Shown here: piece after piece, positions 1 to 6,762 of the stretch
How the letters are laid out: each line of letters begins with the position of its first letter
How positions within the stretch are numbered: position 1 is the stretch's first letter
Source: Geothermobacter sp964441925
GTDB lineage: Bacteria; Desulfobacterota; Desulfuromonadia; Desulfuromonadales; Geothermobacteraceae
Direction: 5' to 3'
DNA: 16,197 nt
Assembly: GCA_964441925.1 (NCBI GenBank)
Contig: CAYTVY010000054.1
Location: 1 to 16,197 of the forward strand
Notes under the pieces: generated by a model
The model's database searches: none
What the model was told of the DNA's origin: nothing
Seen by the model: only the letters and a program-made list of their open reading frames with translations
Program-made: the position numbers and the translations under genes

Positions 1-246
1 TAATTGTTGAAGATCAAGGGATAGAGGTACTATTGTTAACTCACTGATTCAGGAGAGTTTCCAGCCGGCGGGTTGCCTGGCTCAATCTCGACAGTTCATG
101 CCCCATGCGGTTTGCCTTTGTATCCGGGTTTGTGTGTTTACCTACTTGTCAAGCCTGACCCTCACGCCTTTTTCAGAGATGATTCTGCCCATGTCAATCG
201 GACAAAACGGACTTTTTTATTCTTGATGGCCGGGATTCTGATAAGT
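1..246. other. Left-edge region without a convincing gene
   Basis: I see no supportable gene here. A 70-codon plus-strand frame exists at 73-285, but it has no Shine-Dalgarno sequence, no recognisable motif, and runs against the real minus-strand genes. In cassette orientation (minus strand) this stretch should hold the 3' part of the attC site that begins at 253. No GTTRRRY partner or complement of the first arm is evident in it. The nearest core-like site is GTTAACA (minus strand, about 42-36), which fits poorly and would make the site over 200 bp. The stretch may be an unusually long attC, a truncated one, or unrelated DNA joined at about 246. Confidence 0.5.
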
Positions 247-253
247 GTTAGGT
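247..253 (-). other. Candidate 5' core box (R'') of a second attC site
   Basis: On the minus strand this reads ACCTAAC, matching the integron RYYYAAC consensus and identical to the R'' box of the attC at 1430-1542. As in that site, the TAA inside the box is the stop codon of the upstream gene, here the 53-aa ORF. It is followed by ACTTATCAGAATCC, which could be the start of the L'' arm. The complementary L'/R' half is not found downstream, so this is a half-site call only. Confidence 0.45.
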
Positions 254-409
254 TGTTTTTTTACATCTATCAATTAGTGTACTGATACTATGAACCCTTA
301 CATTTAAAACCTTATCTTGATTATTAATAGTTCCATCCCAAAATCTTTGATTAATGTCTGCACATTTAACATCAGTAACTTTTGATTGTAGTTTCTTGAT
401 GTTGCTCAT
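248..409 (-). CDS. Small hypothetical protein, 53 aa, second gene of cassette 2
   Basis: This ORF reads from ATG at 409 to TAA at 248-250 and begins with only 3 nt between it and the stop of the 334-aa membrane protein, so the two are probably translationally coupled. No separate Shine-Dalgarno stands out; the end of the upstream gene contains GGGGAG about 10 nt before this start. The product starts MSNIKKLQSK and ends RCKKTT. It is basic, predicted soluble, and has no motif I recognise. Its stop codon lies inside the ACCTAAC box at 253-247, as expected for the last gene of an integron cassette, and this is the main reason to treat it as real. It could be a partner of the upstream membrane protein, or the whole reading could be fortuitous. 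Function unknown. Confidence 0.5.
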   Translation of the reverse strand: MSNIKKLQSKVTDVKCADINQRFWDGTINNQDKVLNVRVHSISTLIDRCKKTT

Positions 410-412
410 TTT

Positions 413-1417
413 TCATTGCTCCCCAAGGTTCACTGTTTTGTTTGGAGTCGTTATTATATCCAACAACGCATCTATTTGCGAATAAAAAATGTAAAGGAGA
501 TCGGCGAATGCCGCTCCAAGTTCAGGAGCAAATTCCGCATCAAAAACATTTCTGCTGTTTGAATCTATACATAAAAAGCCCCATACATTCCAATTATTAT
601 GTTTTCTTTTTGAACGTTCTTTTTCTTCTTTATTGTGTGGAGGGTTAAATTGTGACACATATCTTATCGGTAAAACCAAAGTGCTTTTATAAGGCAAAGT
701 CCACTTTGCAACTTGATATCCAAAGATTGAAAGCACTTCAGGCTCATCGTAAACCTTAAATGAAGAATTTTTATATCTTCTATTTTTCCATTCTCTTACT
801 AAATTGTTAGATAAATAATATCTGCTACACCCATTTATGGCATACCATAAATTATAAAAATCGGTGTTTTCATTTAAAGAATGCTTTATCGTATCTTGCT
901 GATCATCATTAATTCTGGCACTAATTTTAGATATGTTATCTCTAATAATAGTAATAATGTACAGGTCGTCTTTTAATTCTTTTATTGTGCATCTGCATTT
1001 TTTGCCAGTAAGTATACTATAACAAGTTGCAATTGCACTCACAACATCTTGTAAGATATTATCAATTTTATCAAAACCCACATCAATTTCATCTTGAACA
1101 TTAATATGTAGTTCTGCAAGATAATCTCTTAAGATATGATTAACATAATGTATATAATAGACTGATTGTGCATACCTGTTAAGTTTTCTCTTCTCTTTCA
1201 AAAAGATATATACAAGTAATAATGTAATTAATGAAATTAAAAAAATATTATAGAATAAAGGAATTGTATTGTTAGGGGAAAAAAATGGAGAAGCAACCAG
1301 CCCTATGATTGACGAAAAACCAGACAAGTATATAAATATGTTTGAAAAAGATAGACGAGGTGGCTTTGGTAGCTGATCCTCATATTTTGCCTTAATTTCA
1401 CTTTTATTGCGGCCCAT
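413..1417 (-). CDS. Two-helix membrane protein with GAF-like C-terminal domain, 334 aa
   Basis: The protein has a short charged N-terminus, two hydrophobic helices at about residues 25-46 and 52-73, then a long soluble part. Residues about 95-150 contain an ATCYSILTGKKCRCTIKEL segment. Residues about 230-325 read like the later half of a GAF fold: YKSTLVLPIRY, then WGFLCIDS, then ELGAAFADLLYIF. That pattern suggests a membrane-anchored sensor or ligand-binding protein with its GAF-like domain in the cytoplasm. No catalytic domain (kinase, cyclase, nuclease) is visible. The gene is strongly AT-rich compared with the genes from 2.4 kb onward. The ATG lies 18 nt inside the cassette boundary at 1435/1436, with only a weak GAG-type ribosome site. 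It is the first gene of cassette 2 and is followed by the 53-aa ORF. The GAF assignment is pattern recognition on sequence alone. A role in stress sensing or phage defence is possible but not shown. Confidence 0.75.
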   Translation of the reverse strand: MGRNKSEIKAKYEDQLPKPPRLSFSNIFIYLSGFSSIIGLVASPFFSPNNTIPLFYNIFLISLITLLLVYIFLKEKRKLNRYAQSVYYIHYVNHILRDYLAELHINVQDEIDVGFDKIDNILQDVVSAIATCYSILTGKKCRCTIKELKDDLYIITIIRDNISKISARINDDQQDTIKHSLNENTDFYNLWYAINGCSRYYLSNNLVREWKNRRYKNSSFKVYDEPEVLSIFGYQVAKWTLPYKSTLVLPIRYVSQFNPPHNKEEKERSKRKHNNWNVWGFLCIDSNSRNVFDAEFAPELGAAFADLLYIFYSQIDALLDIITTPNKTVNLGEQ

Positions 1418-1429
1418 CTCTTGTTCTCA

Positions 1430-1542
1430 ATCTAACGGTCGTGATAAGCGGCGGCGGCGAAATGTTACTGTTTGCCACCGCAACTTGATTTTGCTTTTCG
1501 GGAACAACACATGTATTTTCCGTCCGCTTTATTTGGTTAGGT
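1430..1542 (-). mobile_element. Integron attC recombination site between two gene cassettes
   Basis: Read on the minus strand, the site opens with ACCTAAC (1542-1536, R'' box, RYYYAAC) and closes with GTTAGAT (1436-1430, R' box, GTTRRRY); six of seven positions of the two boxes pair. Inside, ATAAAGCGGACGG near the 5' end pairs with CCGCCGCTTAT near the 3' end. This gives an 11-bp stem with two unpaired A residues on the L'' side, the asymmetry that integrase uses to choose the strand. A loop of about 60 nt separates the arms. The total of 113 bp is within the usual attC range. The TAA stop of the 160-aa gene is inside the R'' box, and the next gene starts 12 nt after the R' box. The expected crossover is between G1436 and T1435 on the cassette strand. 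Confidence 0.85.
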
Positions 1543-2019
1543 GATTAAGTTGTTTCTGACCAGAAATTTCCGCCCTTCGTGGGACAAGTACCAAGATGTT
1601 TCGCCACCAAAGCAACATGACATGTCAACCATATTTGCGTCGTGCAACTCTTCGAGATGGAATTCAGCTACTGTGGTGCTGATACCAAGGGTTGCCGCTA
1701 CTTGTCCAGGATAAACCTGTTCGTAGTTTGATAGGAACAACAGAATATTTTGTTTAATTTCTTCGAGAGGTTCGTTGTGTTTATTGTTTTCAGATGTTTT
1801 AATTATCTTTTTTAAAATTTCGTTTTCACGGTTTAGCTTTTCAAGTTCAGATTCAAGTTGCTTTATCTTGGACTGAAGGACCGTATTCTCAGATTCAAGT
1901 TCCGACGACTTCTTGTCAGCAAGAGCGAGTTGGTCTCTGAAAAGCGAGAGATGCTTTTCTTGTACAATAGAAGATCCTCTTTCGACGATCCATTGGTTAA
2001 AAAGGTCAAGTAAGCCCAT
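1537..2019 (-). CDS. Coiled-coil plus winged-helix protein, 160 aa, gene of cassette 1
   Basis: The product begins MGLLDLFNQWIVERG. A heptad-rich coiled coil spans about residues 22-75, followed by a winged helix-turn-helix-like domain at about 85-157, with VAATLGISTTVAEFHLEEL as the likely helix-turn-helix and TSWYLSHEGRKFLV as the wing. The likely role is a dimeric DNA-binding or scaffold protein; no enzymatic motif is seen. I chose ATG 2019 over the upstream in-frame TTG at 2052 because AAAGGA sits 5 nt before it and because 2052 would start inside the cassette core site. The gene starts 32 nt into the cassette, and its stop TAA is part of the attC R'' box, so gene and attC form a 615-bp unit (2050-1436). 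Base composition is AT-rich like cassette 2. Target and function are unknown. Confidence 0.8.
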   Translation of the reverse strand: MGLLDLFNQWIVERGSSIVQEKHLSLFRDQLALADKKSSELESENTVLQSKIKQLESELEKLNRENEILKKIIKTSENNKHNEPLEEIKQNILLFLSNYEQVYPGQVAATLGISTTVAEFHLEELHDANMVDMSCCFGGETSWYLSHEGRKFLVRNNLIT

Positions 2020-2044
2020 ATGTATCCTTTTATGATTTTTATTA

Positions 2045-2051
2045 CCTAACA
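2045..2051 (-). other. Core recombination box at the upstream boundary of cassette 1
   Basis: On the minus strand this reads GTTAGGT, matching GTTRRRY, with the expected crossover after the first G. It lies 25 nt before the ATG of the 160-aa gene, a normal distance for the first cassette after attI or after another attC. Upstream on the same strand GTCTAAT lies in inverted orientation, 9 nt away, loosely like the second simple site of an attI core. No complete attC can be folded here because there is no matching RYYYAAC partner within 150 bp. The box may therefore be an attI junction, a decayed attC end, or a secondary insertion site. Confidence 0.5.
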
Positions 2052-2065
2052 AAACAAGGATTAGA

Positions 2066-2098
2066 CGGAATCGGCTTTATTGGACAAAGCGGATTCCG
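2066..2098. repeat. Inverted repeat near the cassette-array boundary
   Basis: CGGAATC (2066-2072) pairs with GATTCCG (2092-2098), and after one G-G mismatch GCTTT pairs with AAAGC, leaving a 7-nt loop. On the plus strand five T residues follow shortly after (2101-2105), so it could act as a weak terminator in that direction, but no plus-strand gene ends here. On the minus strand it lies just upstream of the core box at 2051. It could be a remnant attC arm pair, a protein site or a transcription barrier. Confidence 0.5.
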
Positions 2099-2116
2099 CA
2101 TTTTTGAATAAAACAG

Positions 2117-2143
2117 AACAACCTATAACAACCGCATAACAAC
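2117..2143 (-). promoter_or_regulatory. Three helically phased GTTGTT repeats upstream of the cassettes
   Basis: GTTGTT (AACAAC on the plus strand) occurs at 2117-2122, 2127-2132 and 2138-2143, with 10- and 11-nt periods, so all three face the same side of the helix. In integron attI sites, short direct repeats resembling GTT boxes upstream of the core bind the integrase. The arrangement here, 66-90 bp before the GTTAGGT box, is reminiscent of that, but other DNA-binding proteins are equally possible. No integrase gene accompanies it. Confidence 0.35.
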
Positions 2144-2430
2144 GGCTGTAACCATCGGAAAATAAAGGAAGGGATGCAGGTTGGTGACTTGCACCGGGTG
2201 CTGCGTGGATACCCCCTCCCTGGATTCCCCGGCGTGCCGTGGAACGCTGTTTGACAGCCTAAAAAATTTCTCAGAACCTGTCAATCGTCCATTGGCCTGG
2301 AATCGTGACGGTTTTCAGTGCTGTTGGGGAGGTCTTTGACGGACAGGGTATGGCAGGAAAGGAAAGGCGGTCGGCAGGGTGACGAAGGCGCTTGCGCTTC
2401 GTCGGGGCCTGCCGCCCGCCCGGTGCTGTC
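2144..2430. other. Transition region between cassettes and the rng operon
   Basis: No gene is supported here. Composition shifts from AT-rich (left) to GC-rich (right) at about 2160-2220. The stretch holds a small GCACC-G-GGTGC inverted repeat at 2191-2201 and the hairpin at 2381-2403. The side where attI, intI and a cassette promoter would lie shows no integrase coding sequence before rng. Confidence 0.6.
2381..2403 (-). terminator. Hairpin downstream of rng, possible terminator
   Basis: GACGAA-G-GCGC pairs with GCGC-TTCGTC around a TT loop, giving a 10-bp stem with one bulged G. It begins 27 nt after the rng stop. There is no T-run on the minus strand after it, so it is not a classic intrinsic terminator. 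It may protect the 3' end of the mRNA or work with Rho. Confidence 0.4.
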
Positions 2431-3939
2431 TCAGCCCGGCAGAATCTCGTACTGCTCGAGATGGAAGTGGGGCCGGGCGTGGATGGCGATCTGCTTTTCG
2501 TAGCGTCGCTCGATGTCCTCGATTCCTTCGTGCTCGTCGTCGGTGAGCAGGTCGGCGATGTCGGGATGCACCAGCAGGGTCACCCGGTAGCCCGGCATGC
2601 CGCGAATCTCGCGCCGCAGTTCACGGAAGATCTCGTAGACGGTGGTCAGGCGGCTCTTGATGTAGCCCTTGCCCTCGCAGTAGGGACAGGGCTCGCAGAG
2701 GGTGCGGCCGATGCTTTCGCGCACCCGCTTGCGGGTCATCTCCACCAGGCCGAGTTCCGAAATCTTGAGAATGTTGGTCTTCGCCTTGTCGTTTTTCAGC
2801 GCCTCTTCCAGGGCGGCGTGCACCTTCTCGCGGTGCGCCTCGCGCTCCATGTCGATGAAGTCGATGATGATCAGCCCGCCGAGGTTGCGCAGGCGCAGCT
2901 GAAAGGCGATCTCCTTGACCGCCTCGAGGTTGGTCTTGAGGATGGTGTCCTCGAGGTTGTGCTTGCCGACGAAACGGCCGGTGTTGACGTCGATGGCGGT
3001 CAGCGCCTCGGTCTGTTCGATGATGATGTAGCCGCCGCTCTTCAGCCATACCTTGCGGCCGAGGGCGCGGCTGATCTCGATTTCGAGCCCGAAGGCGTCG
3101 AAGATCGGCTCGTCCTGCTCGTACAGCTCGATGGCGTAGTTCAGGGTCGGCATGAAGGTGGCGAGAAAGCCGACGATCTTGTCGTATTCCTGCCGGTTGT
3201 CGACGATGATGCGGTCGACGTCCTCGGTCAGGATGTCGCGCAGCACCTTGGTGGTCAGGTCGAGGTCGGAATGAACCAGGCAGGGGGCGTGGCGGTGCTC
3301 CAGGCGCTTGTTGATGTCCTCCCACAGCCCGACCAGCAGCTCCATGTCGGCCTTCAGCTCCTCCATGCTCTTGCCCTCGGCGGCGGTGCGGACGATGAAG
3401 CCGGTGCCGGGCGGCCGGATCGATTCGACCAGCTCGCGCAGCCGGTCCTTCTCTTCTTCGTTCTCGATGCGGCGCGAGATGCCGATGTGGTCGACGGTCG
3501 GCATGTAGACCAGGTGCCGGCCGGGCAGGGAGATGTGCGAGGTGATGCGCGCCCCCTTGGTGCCGATCGGCTCCTTGGCCACCTGCACCACGATCTCCTG
3601 TCCTTCCTGCAGCAGATCCTCGATGGGGGGAAGCTGGCGCTCCTGTTCCGGCCCCTCCAGCGGTTCGGCGTGCATGCTGCGCCCCTCGACGAACTGCTCG
3701 ACCGCCTCCATCTCGGCCAGCACGTCGGCGACGTAGAGGAAGGCGGCCTTTTCCAGGCCGATGTCGACGAAGGCGGCCTGCATGCCGGGCAGTACCCTGA
3801 TCACCTTGCCCTTGTAGATGTTGCCGACGATGCCGCGCTCGCGGCGGCGTTCGATGTACAGCTCGGCGATGTGGCCGCTCTCGAGCAGGGCGACCCGGGT
3901 TTCGTGCGAGGTGGTGTTGATGACCAGCTCCTTGGTCAT
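2431..3939 (-). CDS. rng: Ribonuclease G (RNase E/G family), 502 aa
   Basis: This is an endoribonuclease of the RNase E/G family, acting in the cytoplasm on rRNA precursors and mRNA and cutting single-stranded AU-rich sites. The N-terminal S1-like domain is seen as GIVGNIYKGKVIRVLPGMQAA at about residues 36-56. The catalytic region has the DVNTGR motif with Asp at about 317 and IIIDFIDME with Asp at about 360; these match the two Mg-binding aspartates of RNase E. CEPCPYCEGKG (Cys at about 418 and 421) is the zinc-link motif joining subunits. Length agrees with RNase G (about 490 aa) and there is no RNase E-type C-terminal scaffold tail. I chose ATG 3939, preceded by GGGAGGAACC, over an upstream start at 3990 that adds 17 residues unlike the family. 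The radical SAM/DUF2344 gene lies upstream on the same strand across 102 bp, so the two may be co-transcribed. Confidence 0.95.
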   Translation of the reverse strand: MTKELVINTTSHETRVALLESGHIAELYIERRRERGIVGNIYKGKVIRVLPGMQAAFVDIGLEKAAFLYVADVLAEMEAVEQFVEGRSMHAEPLEGPEQERQLPPIEDLLQEGQEIVVQVAKEPIGTKGARITSHISLPGRHLVYMPTVDHIGISRRIENEEEKDRLRELVESIRPPGTGFIVRTAAEGKSMEELKADMELLVGLWEDINKRLEHRHAPCLVHSDLDLTTKVLRDILTEDVDRIIVDNRQEYDKIVGFLATFMPTLNYAIELYEQDEPIFDAFGLEIEISRALGRKVWLKSGGYIIIEQTEALTAIDVNTGRFVGKHNLEDTILKTNLEAVKEIAFQLRLRNLGGLIIIDFIDMEREAHREKVHAALEEALKNDKAKTNILKISELGLVEMTRKRVRESIGRTLCEPCPYCEGKGYIKSRLTTVYEIFRELRREIRGMPGYRVTLLVHPDIADLLTDDEHEGIEDIERRYEKQIAIHARPHFHLEQYEILPG

Positions 3940-4041
3940 GGTTCCTCCCGAATAGATTCGAACAGGTTCTTGAAAGCCGTTTGCCACCACGGGGGCCGGG
4001 GCCGGCGGGGCGGATTGCCGCCGCCTGGTGCCCGCCCGGCG

Positions 4042-6579
4042 TCAACCGGTGGGGTGTTCCGATCTGTCCAGGCCGTCCAGGCCGGGCCGCATGCCGACGG
4101 CGATCTTGCGGATGGCCAGGTCGCGGGCCCGCTCCGGGCCGATGCCGAGCAGGTGCCCGAGCAGGGGCAGCGGGCTGCCCTTGGCCAGGGTCAGCTGCAG
4201 CCGGCCGTCGCGCAGGCGCAGGTCGAGCACGTCCCGGCGGATGTCGATGGTCTTGCGGCCGTTTTTCGTCTGATGCTCTGCCTCGACCCGCTCGGCGGCG
4301 AGAAAGGCCGCGCAGCGTTCGGCCAGGTCCGCCGGCGCGTCGGCGGGCAGCTCGACGGCGTAGCTGGCGCTGACAATGCTAGCAGACGGGCTGGGGGTTT
4401 GCCAGGCGACCTCCGCCGCCTGGAGAACGGCCAGCCCCGGCGGCAGCTCGGCATTGAGGCGCTCTTTCACTTCGCCGGCCGGCACCGGCCGGGTCAGCTC
4501 CAGGTCGATCAGCTCGGCGTCGGAGGCGATGCCGGTCGGCAGGGCGTCGGGGAAGGCGATCTTCGGATGCGGGTGGAAGCCGCCCGAATAGCCGACCGGC
4601 AACCCGGCCCGGCGCACCGCCCGGTGAAAGGCGGTCATGAACTCGAGATGGCTGACGAAGCGCACCCGGCCTTCCTTGCGCAGCCGCAGGCGGATCTTGC
4701 AGCGGCCGTCCGTCTTTGCCGGCGGCGCGGCGGGCCGTCCGGACCCGGCGGCCGGCGGTGCCGGGGCGGAGAGGCGCGGGCGCACCCGGTCGAAGTCGCA
4801 CAGGCCGCAGCCGTGGCAGTCGCCCTGCCGGCAGTCGGCGGTGTAGGCGCCTTCCAGGGCCCGCCGGCGTTCGCGCCGGAAGAAGCTTTTGGGGATGCCG
4901 CAGTCGATGTGATCCCAGGGCAGTATTTCGTCCTCTGCGCGCTGGCGCAGGTAGGTGTTTGGGTCGACGGCGCATTGCTGCAGGGCCTGCTGCCACAGCT
5001 CCCAGCGGAAATGCTCGCCCCAGCCGTCGAAGCGGCAGCCGAGCTCAAAGGCCGTTTCGAGCAGGCGGCCGAGGCGACGGTCGCCGCGGGCGAAGATGCC
5101 CTCGAGCAGCGACATGCGCGGATCGTGGTACTTGAAGCGCAGCTTGCGCCTGCGCAGGGCGTCCTTCAGCTCCTGCTGGCGGCGGATGGTCTCCTCCAGC
5201 CCGATCTGGGCCTCCCACTGGAAGGGGGTGTGCGGCTTGGGCACGAAGGTCGAGACCGAGACGTTGACATCGGCACCGCCGGCACTGCCCCTGCCGGTCT
5301 GCTTGACCCGGGCGGCCAGCTCGACGATGGCGGCCCGGTCGTCTTCGGTTTCGGTCGGCAGGCCGATCATGAAATAGAGCTTGATCAGTCGCCATCCCAG
5401 CTCGAAGGCGGCCCGGCTGCCGTCGAGCAGGTCCTGTTCGCTGATTCCCTTGTTGACCAGGTGGCGCAGCCGCTCGGTGCCCGCCTCCGGGGCGAGGGTG
5501 AAGCCGGTCTTGCGCACCTTGCGGATCTCGTCCATCAGTTCGGCCGACAGGGAGCCGACCCGCAGGCTGGGCAGGGAGACGGCCACCTTGTCGGCGGCGT
5601 GGCAGTCCATCAGGTGTTTCAGCAGCGGTTCGAGCTGCGAGTAGTCGCCGGTCGACAGGCTGAGCAGCGACACCTCGTCGTAGCCGGAATGGCGCAGGGA
5701 CTGCTCGACGATGGCCGCCACCGTCTGCGCCGAGCGCTCGCGCACCGGGCGGTAGATGTAGCCCGCCTGGCAGAAGCGGCAGCCGCGGGTGCAGCCGCGG
5801 GCGATCTCCACCGCCACCCGGTCGTGCACCGTGTTCATGAAGGGGACGACGGGACGCCGCGGGTAGGGGGCGCTGTCGAGGTCGGCCAGCACCCGGCGCC
5901 GGACCCGTTGCGGCGCGCCGTCCAGGGGACGGATGGCGCGCAGGGTGCCGTCCGGATGGTAGTCGACCTGGTAGAGGGAGGGGACGTAGACGCCCTCGAC
6001 GGCGGCCAGCTTCCGCAGCAGGTGTGGCCGGTCCCAGCCCTCCTGCCTGCTCTGCCGGACCAGCGCGCACACCTCGACCAGGGCCTCCTCGCCGTCGCCG
6101 ATCACCGCGCAGTCGAAGAAATCGGCCAGCGGCTCGGGATTGAAGGCGCAGGGGCCGCCGACCACGATCAGCGGATGGCTTTCGTCGCGCTGCCCGCGCC
6201 GCCGGGGAATGCCCGCCAGGTCGAGCATGTTGAGCAGGTTGGTGTAGCTCAGCTCGTACTGCAGGGTGAAGCCGACGATGTCGAAGCCGGCGAGCGGCCG
6301 CAGGCTCTCCAGGCTGCACAGGGGGGCGCCGTCCGCGCGCAGCTCGGCCTCCATGTCGGGCCAGGGGGCGTAGACGCGCTCGGCCGCCAGCCAGTCGATG
6401 TCGTTGAGAATGTGATAGAGGATGGCGTAGCCGATGTGGCTCATCCCCACCTCGTAGACGTCGGGAAAGGCGAGGGCGACGCGCAGCTCGATGGAGGCGG
6501 CGTCTTTCGGCCGGCTGTTCAGTTCGTCGCCGAGATAGCGCGAGGGCTTGCGGATGCGGTTGAAGATGGTGTCGTTCAT
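4042..6579 (-). CDS. B12-binding-type radical SAM protein fused to DUF2344 (TIGR03960-TIGR03936), 845 aa
   Basis: Residues about 30-260 form a B12-binding-like N-terminal region (FPDVYEVGMSHIGYAILYHIL; VVGGPCAFNPEPLADFFD). The radical SAM core follows, with CTRGCRFC (Cys263, 267, 270) as the C-x3-C-x2-C ligand set of the SAM [4Fe-4S] cluster. A second cysteine group, CRQGDCHGCGLC (Cys583, 588, 591, 594), sits in the linker. The DUF2344 domain covers about 627-845, including FVSHLEFMTAFHRAVRRAGL and YSGGFHPHPKI. Elsewhere these two parts are adjacent genes or a fusion, often near rng; their substrate is unknown, and a link to RNA or ribosome modification is only suggested by the neighbourhood. 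ATG 6579 is the only reasonable in-frame start near the family N-terminus, although its ribosome site is weak. Transcription is divergent from the carbonic anhydrase across 183 bp. Confidence 0.9.
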   Translation of the reverse strand: MNDTIFNRIRKPSRYLGDELNSRPKDAASIELRVALAFPDVYEVGMSHIGYAILYHILNDIDWLAAERVYAPWPDMEAELRADGAPLCSLESLRPLAGFDIVGFTLQYELSYTNLLNMLDLAGIPRRRGQRDESHPLIVVGGPCAFNPEPLADFFDCAVIGDGEEALVEVCALVRQSRQEGWDRPHLLRKLAAVEGVYVPSLYQVDYHPDGTLRAIRPLDGAPQRVRRRVLADLDSAPYPRRPVVPFMNTVHDRVAVEIARGCTRGCRFCQAGYIYRPVRERSAQTVAAIVEQSLRHSGYDEVSLLSLSTGDYSQLEPLLKHLMDCHAADKVAVSLPSLRVGSLSAELMDEIRKVRKTGFTLAPEAGTERLRHLVNKGISEQDLLDGSRAAFELGWRLIKLYFMIGLPTETEDDRAAIVELAARVKQTGRGSAGGADVNVSVSTFVPKPHTPFQWEAQIGLEETIRRQQELKDALRRRKLRFKYHDPRMSLLEGIFARGDRRLGRLLETAFELGCRFDGWGEHFRWELWQQALQQCAVDPNTYLRQRAEDEILPWDHIDCGIPKSFFRRERRRALEGAYTADCRQGDCHGCGLCDFDRVRPRLSAPAPPAAGSGRPAAPPAKTDGRCKIRLRLRKEGRVRFVSHLEFMTAFHRAVRRAGLPVGYSGGFHPHPKIAFPDALPTGIASDAELIDLELTRPVPAGEVKERLNAELPPGLAVLQAAEVAWQTPSPSASIVSASYAVELPADAPADLAERCAAFLAAERVEAEHQTKNGRKTIDIRRDVLDLRLRDGRLQLTLAKGSPLPLLGHLLGIGPERARDLAIRKIAVGMRPGLDGLDRSEHPTG

Positions 6580-6762
6580 GCGTTCATGGGTCCGTCTTTT
6601 TTCATGCGTCCGATCTTTCCGTCGGGTCGGCTCGGTGGCGTCATGGACGCCTGCCCGGACAAAGCGACATAGCTTAGCAGGGGGAGGTTTTTTTCTCCAG
6701 CAGGTTTTGCGGATGTTGTCCGGGCTGGCCGTCCCGCCGGCGCTGTGCTAGACTCCGCCCCC

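Noticed and set aside
73..285. Plus-strand 70-codon frame at the left edge
   Set aside because: No ribosome site, no motif, and it crosses the candidate attC box and the end of the 53-aa minus-strand ORF.
442..648. Plus-strand 68-codon frame inside the membrane protein gene
   Set aside because: Antisense to a better-supported gene with transmembrane and GAF-like features.
2066..2098. The hairpin as a complete attC of a preceding cassette
   Set aside because: No RYYYAAC box pairs with the GTTAGGT at 2051-2045, and the stem arms are not in the L''/L' positions relative to the core box.
1..2150. CRISPR array or prophage as the explanation of the AT-rich region
   Set aside because: No regularly spaced repeats of 25-40 bp and no phage structural, integrase or cas genes are present.
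2392..6672. Plus-strand open frame of 1,426 codons opposite rng and the radical SAM gene
   Set aside because: High GC makes stops rare in the antisense frame. The protein is low-complexity in Gly, Ala, Val, Leu and Asp with no motif, while the minus strand encodes two clear families.
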